Origin: SZUA-430 sp964638635
GTDB lineage: Bacteria > Pseudomonadota > Alphaproteobacteria > Micropepsales > Micropepsaceae
Direction of reading: 5' to 3'
Assembly: GCA_964638635.1 (NCBI GenBank)
Contig: CAZXAQ010000006.1
Span: forward strand, 1-64,000
DNA length: 64,000 bases
Within the stretch, counting starts at the first letter, position 1. Every line of letters begins with the position of its first letter. Shown in pieces: positions 1-7,837 of the stretch. Both the position numbers and the translations under genes were made by a program. The notes beneath the pieces are model-generated. The model was given only the letters and a program-made list of their open reading frames with translations, was not told the origin of the DNA and did no database searches.

Positions 1-53
1 ATCGTCCCGATGTTGCAGTGCGGCTTCGTCCGTTCGAACTTTGCTTTGGCCAT
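1..53 (-). CDS. tuf: Elongation factor Tu, N-terminal start only (gene runs off the window)
   Basis: Only the first 17 codons are inside the window. They read MAKAKFERTKPHCNIGT, the nearly invariant N-terminus of bacterial EF-Tu, the GTPase that brings aminoacyl-tRNA to the ribosome. An AAGGA ribosome-binding site lies about eight bases before the ATG. The gene is the third member of a tRNA-Tyr, tRNA-Gly, tuf transcription unit, an order common in bacteria. The GTP-binding domain is beyond the window edge, so integrity of the gene cannot be judged. Confidence 0.93.
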   Translation of the reverse strand, partial: MAKAKFERTKPHCNIGT

Positions 54-102
54 TGGTTAGTTCCTTGAACTCTTCCTTGTCAGTCGTCGTCGTTTGTGGT
101 CA

Positions 103-176
103 TGGAGCGGGTGAAGGGAATCGAACCCTCGTCGTAAGCTTGGAAGGCTTCTGCTCTACCATTGAGCTACACCCGC
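103..176 (-). tRNA. tRNA-Gly (anticodon TCC)
   Basis: A 74-nt cloverleaf can be folded on the minus strand. The acceptor stem pairs GCGGGTG with CACCCGC, the D arm begins TAGCTC, the anticodon loop holds TCC, and the T arm contains the GGTTCGATTCC signature. The 3' CCA is encoded in the DNA. It lies 50 bases upstream of tuf and downstream of tRNA-Tyr on the same strand, so all three are probably processed from one transcript. Confidence 0.96.
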
Positions 177-250
177 CGATCTCCTTCGTTCATTCGTTTC
201 CCTGTTGCTACAGCAGCAGCGCCAACTCATGTCGTTTCCGCGATCGTCTC

Positions 251-355
251 GGCTGGCTTGCCGAGCCGTAGCTCGCGGACCTATCGCCCGCCTTCGCCCG
301 ACACTTGGCTGGCTTGCCAAGCCGTAGCTCGCGGACTTATCGCCCGCCTTCGCCC
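251..355. repeat. Two tandem 49-bp repeat units between the tRNA genes
   Basis: Two copies of a 49-bp unit (251-299 and 307-355, period 56) differ at only a few positions. Each begins GGCTGGCTTGCC and ends with GCCCGCCTTCGCCC. They lie in the spacer between tRNA-Tyr and tRNA-Gly and so would be part of the precursor transcript. A further self-complementary run (CGCTTCGCGAGCG) follows near 375-390. No coding potential is evident. A local duplication in a processed spacer is the simplest reading. Confidence 0.7.
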
Positions 356-402
356 AAATGGGCTTCGGCGTGGCAGCCTTCCCTCGCTTCGCGAGCGAAG
401 GC

Positions 403-488
403 TGGTGGGGGAGGTAGGACTCGAACCTACGAAGGCGTCAGCCAGCGGATTTACAGTCCGCCCCCTTTGCCACTCGGGACACTCCCCC
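403..488 (-). tRNA. tRNA-Tyr (anticodon GTA)
   Basis: An 86-nt class II tRNA with a long variable arm. The acceptor stem pairs GGGGGAG with CTCCCCC, the anticodon stem-loop reads GCGGACTGTAAATCCGC with anticodon GTA, the variable arm is extended, and the T arm contains GGTTCGAGTCC. CCA is encoded. It is the first gene of the tRNA-Tyr, tRNA-Gly, tuf unit and lies about 120 bases downstream of a good promoter. Confidence 0.96.
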
Positions 489-609
489 AAAATGGACATG
501 CGTCGGCTTGTGCCGTGTGCGTGTTTGCTCCAGCCGGTTATGAATTTCGTCCTATCTTTTGGGATGGCGCCCGCACGCGCCCACAACCGTCTGGGCACGG
601 GAGGGGGGC

Positions 610-638
610 TTATCCCGAATTTGAGCCTGATTTGTCAA
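610..638 (-). promoter_or_regulatory. Sigma-70-type promoter of the tRNA-Tyr/tRNA-Gly/tuf unit
   Basis: On the minus strand a perfect -35 box TTGACA (633-638) is followed by a 17-bp spacer and a -10-like GGATAA (610-615). The bases after the -10 are almost all G and C, the kind of discriminator associated with stable-RNA promoters under stringent control. Transcription would start near base 603 and reach tRNA-Tyr about 115 bases later. The promoter is divergent from rlmB. The stringent-control reading is inference. Confidence 0.75.
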
Positions 639-679
639 CCGGTTAATGGCTTTCTTCCCCCTTCCGGCGGAGCGGCACA

Positions 680-1450
680 ATGACCAGGCGGAACCGCGGA
701 CGCGGGCCTGAACAGCGCGCCGACGGCAGCGGACTTTGGCTCTGGGGCGCGCATGCCGTCCGCGCGGCGCTCGCCAACCCCGCACGGAAGAGCCGGAAAC
801 TGCTGATTTCCGGCGCCGCAGAGCCGGAATTTAGGGCGCTTGCGGCCAAATCCAAGGTGCAGGTCGAGACAGCCGACCACAGCGCCATCGATCGGGCACT
901 GCCACGGGATGCCGTCCACCAGGGCGTCGCGCTGCTCACGAACCCGCTTGCCGAAGCCGATATCCATGATGCGATCGAGGGTATTGCGGAGCCTCGGCGC
1001 CTGGTTCTGCTCGATCAGGTGACGGATCCGCACAATTTGGGAGCGATTCTCCGTTCGGCTGCGGCATTCGGCGTTTGCGGCGTGATTGTACAGGACCGGC
1101 ACTCGCCGCCGGAAAGCGGTGTGCTCGCGAAGGCGGCGAGCGGTGCACTGGAGATCGTGCCGATCATTCGGGTCGTCAACATCGCGCGGACGCTCGATGA
1201 GCTTGCCGAGCTTGGCTTCCTGCGGCTTGCCCTCGCGGACGAAGCGGCGGAGCCGATCGAGCAGGTCGATCTCAACCGCGATCTCGTCTTGGTGCTGGGG
1301 GCCGAAGGCGAAGGTCTGCGCCGCCTGACGCGCGAAAAATGCGACATGGCCGTGCGGCTACCGACACGGCCCGAGATGCCAAGCCTGAACGTTTCCAACG
1401 CAGCCGCGGTCGCGCTCTATGCCTGCGCGATTGCTCGGAAGATTCAGTAG
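680..1450 (+). CDS. rlmB: 23S rRNA 2'-O-methyltransferase of the TrmH/RlmB (SPOUT) family
   Basis: The 256-residue protein has an N-terminal substrate-binding domain (about 1-90, beginning with the WLWGAHAVRAAL stretch typical of RlmB) and a C-terminal SPOUT methyltransferase domain. Family motifs are visible: DQVTDPHNLGAILRSA, LVLGAEGEGL, and the C-terminal PSLNVSNAAAVALYA knot. RlmB-type enzymes methylate the ribose of G2251 (E. coli numbering) in 23S rRNA using S-adenosylmethionine. Length and motif order are normal. The gene overlaps the convergent L,D-transpeptidase gene by seven bases. A tRNA-directed TrmH member is less likely because of the N-terminal domain. Confidence 0.92.
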   Translation: MTRRNRGRGPEQRADGSGLWLWGAHAVRAALANPARKSRKLLISGAAEPEFRALAAKSKVQVETADHSAIDRALPRDAVHQGVALLTNPLAEADIHDAIEGIAEPRRLVLLDQVTDPHNLGAILRSAAAFGVCGVIVQDRHSPPESGVLAKAASGALEIVPIIRVVNIARTLDELAELGFLRLALADEAAEPIEQVDLNRDLVLVLGAEGEGLRRLTREKCDMAVRLPTRPEMPSLNVSNAAAVALYACAIARKIQ

Positions 1451-2451
1451 AGTGAGGCGACGGTGTCGACTCGCGAGCCGCCGAAGTCTTCGATAAACAC
1501 CAGCACTTTATAGCCGTTGCGCATGACGACCCGGCCCGTTTCATCGCGCACGAGCTTACCCTTCGTGCTCATGGTTCCGGTGGTTTGGTCCACGGAGAAG
1601 ACCGGCACACGGCCCTTGTAATTGGCCTGAATCATCTCGAACAGCGTGCGTGCATTTTCCGCTGACAAGCGGATACAGCCGTGCGAGGCGCGCTTGCCGA
1701 GTTCCTTGGCGCCGTTCTCGTCGCTGCCGTGGATGGCGAGGCCCGAAGGGCGGCCTTCGATTTGCCAATCGAAGAACATCGCGTTCGGCATAGGTGATTG
1801 CCATTGGCGCGATGTGTAGTCCTCGTAGAAGCGGCCGCGGTCGAGCTTGAACATGCCGTCGGGCGTGTGGGTTCCGAGCGTGCGGCCCGAGGGGGCAACC
1901 AGCTGTTCTTCCTTGCCGGTTGAGACCAGCCATGTGTGCAGGAGCTTGAACGTTTGATCCGGCTGTTTCGCCATCACGAACATGCGCTGCGCCCACGGGC
2001 CTTTATCGGGCGTGGACTTGCTGACGTAGATGTAGAGGCTGAAATACGGGAACAGTTCCGCCGGTACTTTTGAGCGCAGACGCGCTTCGACCGGTTCCAA
2101 GTCCGCCGCTAGTCCGCTTTGGACTTCGGCAAGTCGCAATTCGGCCTGCGATTGGGGTGGCACAGCTTGAACGGCGAGCTTTGGCGCCCCAACGATCGGC
2201 GCTGCCAGGTCGCGCGGCTCCATAACAATGAAGGGCAACCTCGCCTCAGCCACCATCGGCGCGGCCTTCTCGGCGGCGGTGGTCGCGGAGTCGACGACGG
2301 AGTTCCATGCCGCGTTCGCTTGGCTGGCAAAGCGGTCAAGCTCTGGGCGATATTTCCCGCCCGCGTTCGGATTTTGCAGAATGAGGTACGCGCCCGTGGC
2401 TGTTCCAACCACGACGAAAGCCGCGCTCAGCCTTGTAAGCCAAGATGCCAT
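1444..2451 (-). CDS. L,D-transpeptidase (YkuD domain), canonical active site
   Basis: A 335-residue envelope protein. Residues 5-25 form a hydrophobic signal or anchor segment, followed by a low-complexity linker to about 125 and then a YkuD catalytic domain. The active-site motif is intact: His241-Gly followed by SHGCIRLS with nucleophile Cys259. Such enzymes make 3-3 cross-links in peptidoglycan or attach proteins to it. The gene lies 129 bp downstream of a second, clearly related enzyme (both contain GPxAQRMFV and VSTG segments), so the two look like a local duplication. The start has a GAAGGTGA ribosome-binding site. Confidence 0.9.
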   Translation of the reverse strand: MASWLTRLSAAFVVVGTATGAYLILQNPNAGGKYRPELDRFASQANAAWNSVVDSATTAAEKAAPMVAEARLPFIVMEPRDLAAPIVGAPKLAVQAVPPQSQAELRLAEVQSGLAADLEPVEARLRSKVPAELFPYFSLYIYVSKSTPDKGPWAQRMFVMAKQPDQTFKLLHTWLVSTGKEEQLVAPSGRTLGTHTPDGMFKLDRGRFYEDYTSRQWQSPMPNAMFFDWQIEGRPSGLAIHGSDENGAKELGKRASHGCIRLSAENARTLFEMIQANYKGRVPVFSVDQTTGTMSTKGKLVRDETGRVVMRNGYKVLVFIEDFGGSRVDTVASLY

Positions 2452-2580
2452 TCACCTTCCCCATTCCCAGACGGGCAGACTAATTGGCCTGCCCTGGACC
2501 ACTCAATGTAAGTTGTAACAACGCACTACAACTCTCTGTAGTTGCTGCCTTTCTGCAACGGTAACCATACGCCGAGTCGT

Positions 2581-3618
2581 CTAGTTGGTGTAAGCGACCA
2601 CCGGTCCCACAACCTCGTCGCGACCGTCGTAGTTTTCCACAAGCAGCACAGCCCGGTAGCCGTCCTGCAGCATCATCGTGCCGTCGGCGGCCTTTTCCAC
2701 CCTGCCCCACCTGTCGGTCGAGCCGTTTTCGTTGATCACGAGCGAAGGCACGCGGCCCTTCATCGTGTTCTTGATCTTGAAGAACAGTTCCTTCGCATTC
2801 GCGGGCGAGAGGCGCACGCAGCCTGCGGAGTCGCGGCGGCCGAGCCGGGCGATCTTGCTGCGGCCGACCACGGCATGGATCGCGAGGCCCGACATGTTTC
2901 CATTGTTCTGCAGGTCGTAGAACATCGCGTAGGGCATCGGCGCATTGTCGAACGTGCGCGACCTGTAGCTTTGATACATGCGCGCCGGGTCGAGCATGAA
3001 GATGCCTTCCGGCGTCGTCGTGCGGATGCGCTTCTCGCGATGGATCTCGAGCTTTTCGCGGCCGGTCGACACGCGCCATTCCGCATAGGGAATGACTTTG
3101 CCGTCGGTGTCGCGCTGGAACACGAACATGCGCTGCGCGAGCGGGCCGCGGTTCGATTTGCTCACATACATGAAGAGATCGAAGTAGCCTTCGATCTCTT
3201 CAGGCACCGTCGCGAACAGGCGGCGCTCAGCCGCGCTGATGAGCGGCACTTCCTCTTGCAATGCGTCCGTCGCCGTCGCGGGTGTGGACACTGCGGCGAG
3301 CTGCACGCGGGGCGCGCTCTCTAGCCTGGCGATGGGCTTCTCAGGTTGCACAACTGCAGGCGCTGGCGCGGCGGGGGGCGGCGCAACTTCAGTGACGTTG
3401 TTCTCCGGCACGATCGCGACCGGCGCGTGCTCGGCCGGTGGATCGATTGCCTGGTAAGGGTTGTAGGAACTGCCCTCTTCCGAGGGCGAAATCGGCAGAG
3501 CGGATTCTGCGGATTCCGCATCGGAACGGGCGCGGAAAGGATCTTGACTGCCGACGCTCCCAGCGGAGATCAGAAGTGCCAAAAAGGCCAGCGTCGACAA
3601 CGCCTTAACACGCGGCAT
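2581..3618 (-). CDS. L,D-transpeptidase paralogue (YkuD domain) with altered SAGC motif
   Basis: A 345-residue paralogue of the adjacent enzyme. I chose the ATG that places a clean signal peptide (residues 1-22, MPRVKALSTLAFLALL) at the N-terminus; the reading frame continues upstream without such a feature. A proline/alanine-rich linker (about 65-120) precedes the YkuD domain. Nucleophile Cys267 and His248 are present. The usual S/T-H-G-C motif reads Ser264-Ala265-Gly266-Cys267 and the preceding HG reads HA. The domain is otherwise full length. It may have changed substrate, reduced activity or a regulatory role; that is inference. Confidence 0.85.
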   Translation of the reverse strand: MPRVKALSTLAFLALLISAGSVGSQDPFRARSDAESAESALPISPSEEGSSYNPYQAIDPPAEHAPVAIVPENNVTEVAPPPAAPAPAVVQPEKPIARLESAPRVQLAAVSTPATATDALQEEVPLISAAERRLFATVPEEIEGYFDLFMYVSKSNRGPLAQRMFVFQRDTDGKVIPYAEWRVSTGREKLEIHREKRIRTTTPEGIFMLDPARMYQSYRSRTFDNAPMPYAMFYDLQNNGNMSGLAIHAVVGRSKIARLGRRDSAGCVRLSPANAKELFFKIKNTMKGRVPSLVINENGSTDRWGRVEKAADGTMMLQDGYRAVLLVENYDGRDEVVGPVVAYTN

Positions 3619-3929
3619 GAAGCCCCCAACTCGACTTCGTCCCCGCGCCGGTTTCTGATCCCCATCAGCAGCCGACCCCTTCCATGTTTCAAACATGAAA
3701 CAGAAACGGAGCAGTTGCAATAACCCCAAGGGGTAAGGCTCACGGGTTTCGCGTGAGCATCAACAACTCATCGTAGAAGTGCGTGATCGCACGTTCGAGT
3801 TGTCCACACGGGCAAATTTGAGGAATCGCACAACCGTCAACGGTCACGCGGGATGTGGATTGGAAGCATGAGTTGCAGTTGGCGGCCCATTGGAGATTGC
3901 AGCTGTTCCGCCAAGACTCCGGAGCGGCG

Positions 3930-3959
3930 AACGGCGCCGCATCCGCCTGCGGCGCCGTT
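3930..3959. terminator. Strong GC hairpin between metG and the L,D-transpeptidase gene
   Basis: A perfect 12-bp inverted repeat (AACGGCGCCGCA with its complement) encloses a 6-nt loop. It sits 30 bases beyond the metG stop codon, where a terminator is expected. On the plus strand it is followed by an AT-rich TTTGG-A5-TAT6 run; on the metG (minus) strand no U-run follows. It may be a terminator with weak strand preference or a structural repeat. Confidence 0.5.
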
Positions 3960-3989
3960 TGGAAAAATATTTTTTCGGGGACACAACTC

Positions 3990-5753
3990 TTACGCGCCAG
4001 AGGCGCCGAAACGCTCCTCCCAGGCGGTAACTTGCTCGGGTGCGATCTTCCCGAACAGCACATCGCCTGCCGCCGGCGGCACGAAGGTGTGGCCGGGTTT
4101 GAGCGCATCGAGTTCCTGCGCGATCGCGCCGGGCCAGCGGAACGTCTTCGGATCGAGCTTTAGCGCGAGCGCCATCTTCTCAGCCGCGAACGGGATGATC
4201 GGCGACGCCAGAGCGGCGAACACGCGGATCAGGTTGATCGCTGTGCGCACACATTGAGCTGCGGCGTCCTTGTTCGTCTTGATCGAGGTCCACGGCGCGC
4301 CTTCCGCCAGGTACTCGTTGCCCAAGACCCAGGTTGCGCGAAGTTCGGCTGCGGCCTTGCGGAACTGCATGTCCTCCAGGTGCTGCGTGTAGGCGGCGAT
4401 GCGCTGTTCCAACTGTTCTATCAGACGTGCTTCGAGGGCGCCGCTCTGGCCGCCGGCCGGGATTGCCGGGCCGAACTGCTTTTCGGTGAACTTCAGCGTG
4501 CGGTTCATGAAGTTGCCGAGAACGTCCGCCAGGTCCTTGTTCACGGTGTCGGCGAAGTGCTGCCACGTAAACGAGGAGTCTGCGCTCTCAGGCGCGTTCG
4601 CGACCAAGTACCAACGCCAATAGTCGGCCGGTAGAATCTCCAGCGCTTTGTCCATAAACACGCCACGCTTCTGCGTCGTTGAGAACTTGCCGCCGTAGTA
4701 GTTCAGCCAGTTGAAGCCCTTGATCTGATCGACGAGTTTCCATTTCTCGCCGGATCCGAGGATCGTCACTGGGAAGCCCACCGTGTGGAACGGCACGTTG
4801 TCCTTGCCCATGAATTGGACGTAGCGGACCTCGGACTGCGCGTTGTCGCCGACCCACCAGCATTTCCAATCGCGCGAATTCGAACCGGGTTCGGCGTCGG
4901 CCCATTCCTTCGTGGCGCCGATGTATTCGATCGGCGCGTCGAACCAGACGTAGAAGACTTTGCCCTTCAGACCCTCGACATCCGGGCGCTTGCCTTGAGG
5001 GTTCGGGCCCCAGTCCTGCGCGTTGACCGGAACGCCCCACGCGAGGTCGCGCGTGATGCCACGGTCTTGCAAACCTTCGTCGAGCCATTTGAGCGCGATC
5101 GAGGAGACTAGGTTCGGCCATTCCGTGCGTGTGCCGATCCACTTGCGCAGGTCGTCGGAGAACTTCGCTTGCTGCAGGAACAGGTGCTTGCTGTCGCGGA
5201 GCTCGATTTCCTTCGAACCCGAGAGCGCCGAACGCGGCTCGATGAGGTCGGCCGGGTCGAGCACGCGCGTGCAGTTTTCGCACTGGTCGCCGCGGGCGCG
5301 GTCGTAGTTGCAGTGCGGGCAGGTGCCGATCACATAGCGGTCCGGCAGGAAGCGGCCGTCGGCTTTCGAGTAGACTTGGCGGGTTGTGCGTTCCTCGATG
5401 TGGCCGCGCTCCCAGAGCACCTTGGCAAAGGCTTGCGTCAGCTCGCGGTTCTGCGGGCTGGACGAGCGGCCGAAATAGTCGAACGACAGGCCGAAGCCGT
5501 CGCAGAGCTTCTTCTGGATCGCCCACCACTTCGCGCAGTACTCGGCGATCGGCAGGCCCTCTTCGAGCGCTGCGAGTTCGGCCGGCGTGCCGTGTTCGTC
5601 GGTCGCGCAGATGAAGAGCGTCTCGCGGCCGCGCGCGCGGCAATAGCGGGCGTAGACGTCGGCGGGCAGCATCGACCCGGTCAAGTTTCCCAAATGCTTG
5701 ACGCCGTTGATGTAGGGAAGTGCGCTGGTAATCAGGGTTCGTTTGTGGGTCAT
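3990..5753 (-). CDS. metG: Methionine-tRNA ligase
   Basis: The 587-residue protein is a class I aminoacyl-tRNA synthetase that charges tRNA-Met. The Rossmann fold begins at ALPYINGVKHLGN, where His20-Leu-Gly-Asn23 is the HIGH signature. A zinc knuckle is formed by Cys145, Cys148, Cys158 and Cys161, and YVWFDAPIEYI (268-278) lines the methionine pocket. The KMSKS region reads KFSTTQKRGVF (356-366), so the second lysine of the usual KFSKS is a threonine. There is no C-terminal tRNA-binding (EMAP-like) extension. The start ATG has GGTGAG four bases upstream. The hairpin at 3930-3959 probably ends the transcript. Confidence 0.93.
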   Translation of the reverse strand: MTHKRTLITSALPYINGVKHLGNLTGSMLPADVYARYCRARGRETLFICATDEHGTPAELAALEEGLPIAEYCAKWWAIQKKLCDGFGLSFDYFGRSSSPQNRELTQAFAKVLWERGHIEERTTRQVYSKADGRFLPDRYVIGTCPHCNYDRARGDQCENCTRVLDPADLIEPRSALSGSKEIELRDSKHLFLQQAKFSDDLRKWIGTRTEWPNLVSSIALKWLDEGLQDRGITRDLAWGVPVNAQDWGPNPQGKRPDVEGLKGKVFYVWFDAPIEYIGATKEWADAEPGSNSRDWKCWWVGDNAQSEVRYVQFMGKDNVPFHTVGFPVTILGSGEKWKLVDQIKGFNWLNYYGGKFSTTQKRGVFMDKALEILPADYWRWYLVANAPESADSSFTWQHFADTVNKDLADVLGNFMNRTLKFTEKQFGPAIPAGGQSGALEARLIEQLEQRIAAYTQHLEDMQFRKAAAELRATWVLGNEYLAEGAPWTSIKTNKDAAAQCVRTAINLIRVFAALASPIIPFAAEKMALALKLDPKTFRWPGAIAQELDALKPGHTFVPPAAGDVLFGKIAPEQVTAWEERFGASGA

Positions 5754-5870
5754 GGCTCACCGGTTTGGCGTCGGATAGATGAACCCGGCGCAAAGGGAGC
5801 GCGACCATATAGAAAGGCGAATCTAGGTTCAAAGGCTGATTATCCGCTTCGCTGCAGCGTCGATACCGAC

Positions 5871-6440
5871 CTAAACCAAATCCAAAATCTGCCTCATAGC
5901 GCGTTCCGTGAGGTCAGTAATCTCATCGAGCGCGCTGGTGTCGACAGTGACAAGTGGCCAGCAACCCAACGGTCCGAGCGCCGCCAACCCATTCAACTGA
6001 TCGTTCAGACCGTTCAATCTCGCTGGGTCATTGTGGCCGGCATGTCGCTGTCGATCCCTAAATCTCCGTTCGGCAATGAGTGGCTCACATCGGCAGTGCA
6101 GTTCGACCACCGGAACATCTAACTCCGCAATCCAGCGTGTTGAAGTTCCATACGAAACATCCAAGTCAGGCGGACGCCAGAACGACACCAAGACGCCGGA
6201 ACCGAGGTCCTTCGCCTTATCAGCCATCGCATCATCGCATTTGCGACTCAATCGATGCCGCATTTCGGGATCAACTTGATCGTATTTTTCGAATTCCGCC
6301 TCAAGCAGATCGTCTTTGTCTATGAATGGAATCGCGAGCCTCTCGGCGAGCCGGCGGCCAATTGCCGTCTTCCCGCTTGCCGGAAGACCGGAAACAACAA
6401 CGAAGAACGCCGATCTTGACAACAAGGCACCGCCCTCCAA
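5871..6440 (-). CDS. P-loop kinase-like protein (AAA_33 type), last gene of the retron-like island
   Basis: A 189-residue ATP-binding protein. The reading frame has no suitable ATG; a TTG at 6440 is preceded at eight bases by a perfect AGGAGG, which decides the start. Walker A is Gly18-LPASGK-Thr25, followed by a kinase-type fold with DKDD near residue 40 and an Arg-rich lid-like stretch (AERRFRDRQRH) near residue 135. Related proteins phosphorylate small molecules such as sugars, nucleosides or aminoglycosides; the substrate here is unknown. The gene begins only 20 bp after the reverse transcriptase stop on the same strand, so the two are probably cotranscribed. Whether it belongs to the retron function is open. 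Confidence 0.8.
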   Translation of the reverse strand: MEGGALLSRSAFFVVVSGLPASGKTAIGRRLAERLAIPFIDKDDLLEAEFEKYDQVDPEMRHRLSRKCDDAMADKAKDLGSGVLVSFWRPPDLDVSYGTSTRWIAELDVPVVELHCRCEPLIAERRFRDRQRHAGHNDPARLNGLNDQLNGLAALGPLGCWPLVTVDTSALDEITDLTERAMRQILDLV

Positions 6441-6460
6441 CGCGTCCGCCTCCTGAAAGG

Positions 6461-7807
6461 CTACACTTGGGCTTGACGCCCGCGAAGTCCGTTCGCTTGC
6501 GCCGGGTTGAGCATGTGGAGGTAGCCGAGTTTGCCCGCGAGGCTGGCGGCTTTCGACGGGTCGGCTTTGCCCGTGCGCTCGTGGTGCAGGGCGGCGCGGA
6601 GCTTGCGGCGGGTTTTGCGGGAGAGGCCCATGTCCTTGTTGACGATCACGCCGGTGACGGCTTGGCGGCCGGATTGGCGCATGAGGCGCGTTTTGGCGGC
6701 GTTGATTTCGAAGCCTTCTTCGGCGGCGATTTTGGGGACGATGCCGAGCAGTTTCTTCACGTCTGCTTCGGGGCCGGAGAAGGTGAGGTCGTCGGCGTAG
6801 CGCGTGTAGGCGAGGCCGCGCTTCTTGGCGAGGCCCGCGAGGCGGCGGTCGAGGCGCAGCAGGATCGCGTTGCAGAGGCCGGGGCTTGTCGGCGCGCCTT
6901 GCACGCAGACGCGCGGGCCGGTCGGCGTGTGGTAGAGCTTGCCTTCGGCTTCGACGCGTTGCCGCGGGGCTTCGGTCATCACGACGGCGAGCGCGGCGGC
7001 TACGGGATAGCTGTAACCAAGCGCGAGGAAGAGACCGCGCACGCGGCCGATGTGGAGCGCGGGGAAGCAGTCCTTGATGTCGAACTTTGCGACCATCGGT
7101 TTGCCGACGTGAGCGCGGGCGTTCGTGTCGATGGAGCGGCCTTTGACGAAGCCGTGGGCATGTTCGCTGATCGGGAGCTTTGAGACCACCAGTTTGTCCA
7201 GCGCGCGCTGGAGCGCTTTCAGTTTCGTCTTCGGTGCGTGGATGATGCGTTCGCTGCCGTCGCGTTTGGGGATCGCGAAGGCGACGTAGTGGCTCACCTG
7301 CTCGCGATGGCGGTGCTGGGCATAGTGGCGGAACTTGCCAAGCGGCATCCCCACAGCGTTCGCGATGTCGGCTTCGGTGCGCCACAGCGGCAGGCCGTAA
7401 CGCTTCAGCTGTTCCTCATCGGTCGCGAGGTCCATCACGTCGCGGCTTGCAGTGCGCAGCGACGGGCTGAACAGACGGTCGGCGTCGGCTTCGGTGAAGT
7501 AGCGCGGCCTCGGAGGGCGCGGCCACTTCGAATAGTAGTCGGGACCGAGCGGCGGCTTCGGCAGCAGGCGGTCGTCGCGCAAGGCTTGGCGGAGATGTTT
7601 CGGCTTCAGCGGGCCGCCGATCTTGATTGTCTCTGACTTGAGCGAGGCGTCGCCTTCGCCAGCGACCGTCGAAACGTCGCGAACGGGGGCTTTCTTGAAC
7701 TCTTTGACGGCCTGCTTGTGGCGCCATCGCGAATAGGCGCGCTGCACCAAGCCGAACACGAACGCAAAGACGAGCGCGATCGCCGCGATGACAAGTACTT
7801 TGCTCAT
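6461..7807 (-). CDS. Retron-type reverse transcriptase with N-terminal membrane segment
   Basis: A 448-residue RNA-directed DNA polymerase. I start it at the ATG preceded by GAGGTGG; the frame is open further upstream but that part overlaps the non-coding RNA. Residues 3-22 are a strongly hydrophobic helix followed by basic residues, predicting a single membrane anchor. A charged linker leads to the polymerase domain at about 140. Motifs seen: AHGFVKGRSI (217-226) with NARAH (229-233, the retron NAxxH signature), FDIKDCF (242-248), QGAPTSP (303-309), catalytic YADD (337-340) and VTGVIVN (384-390, the retron VTG motif). No maturase, endonuclease or CRISPR-associated domain is present. In the family the RT primes from a branched guanosine on its own RNA to make msDNA. 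Confidence 0.93.
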   Translation of the reverse strand: MSKVLVIAAIALVFAFVFGLVQRAYSRWRHKQAVKEFKKAPVRDVSTVAGEGDASLKSETIKIGGPLKPKHLRQALRDDRLLPKPPLGPDYYSKWPRPPRPRYFTEADADRLFSPSLRTASRDVMDLATDEEQLKRYGLPLWRTEADIANAVGMPLGKFRHYAQHRHREQVSHYVAFAIPKRDGSERIIHAPKTKLKALQRALDKLVVSKLPISEHAHGFVKGRSIDTNARAHVGKPMVAKFDIKDCFPALHIGRVRGLFLALGYSYPVAAALAVVMTEAPRQRVEAEGKLYHTPTGPRVCVQGAPTSPGLCNAILLRLDRRLAGLAKKRGLAYTRYADDLTFSGPEADVKKLLGIVPKIAAEEGFEINAAKTRLMRQSGRQAVTGVIVNKDMGLSRKTRRKLRAALHHERTGKADPSKAASLAGKLGYLHMLNPAQANGLRGRQAQV

Positions 7808-7837
7808 CCGCCACCTCGGGCGGAGGAGAGAGAACAT

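Noticed and set aside
5871..7385. Reading the P-loop kinase as a 504-residue protein
   Set aside because: The first two thirds is the shadow of the RT gene in another frame and is Arg/Pro-rich. The AGGAGG with TTG at 6440 gives a sensible 189-residue kinase.
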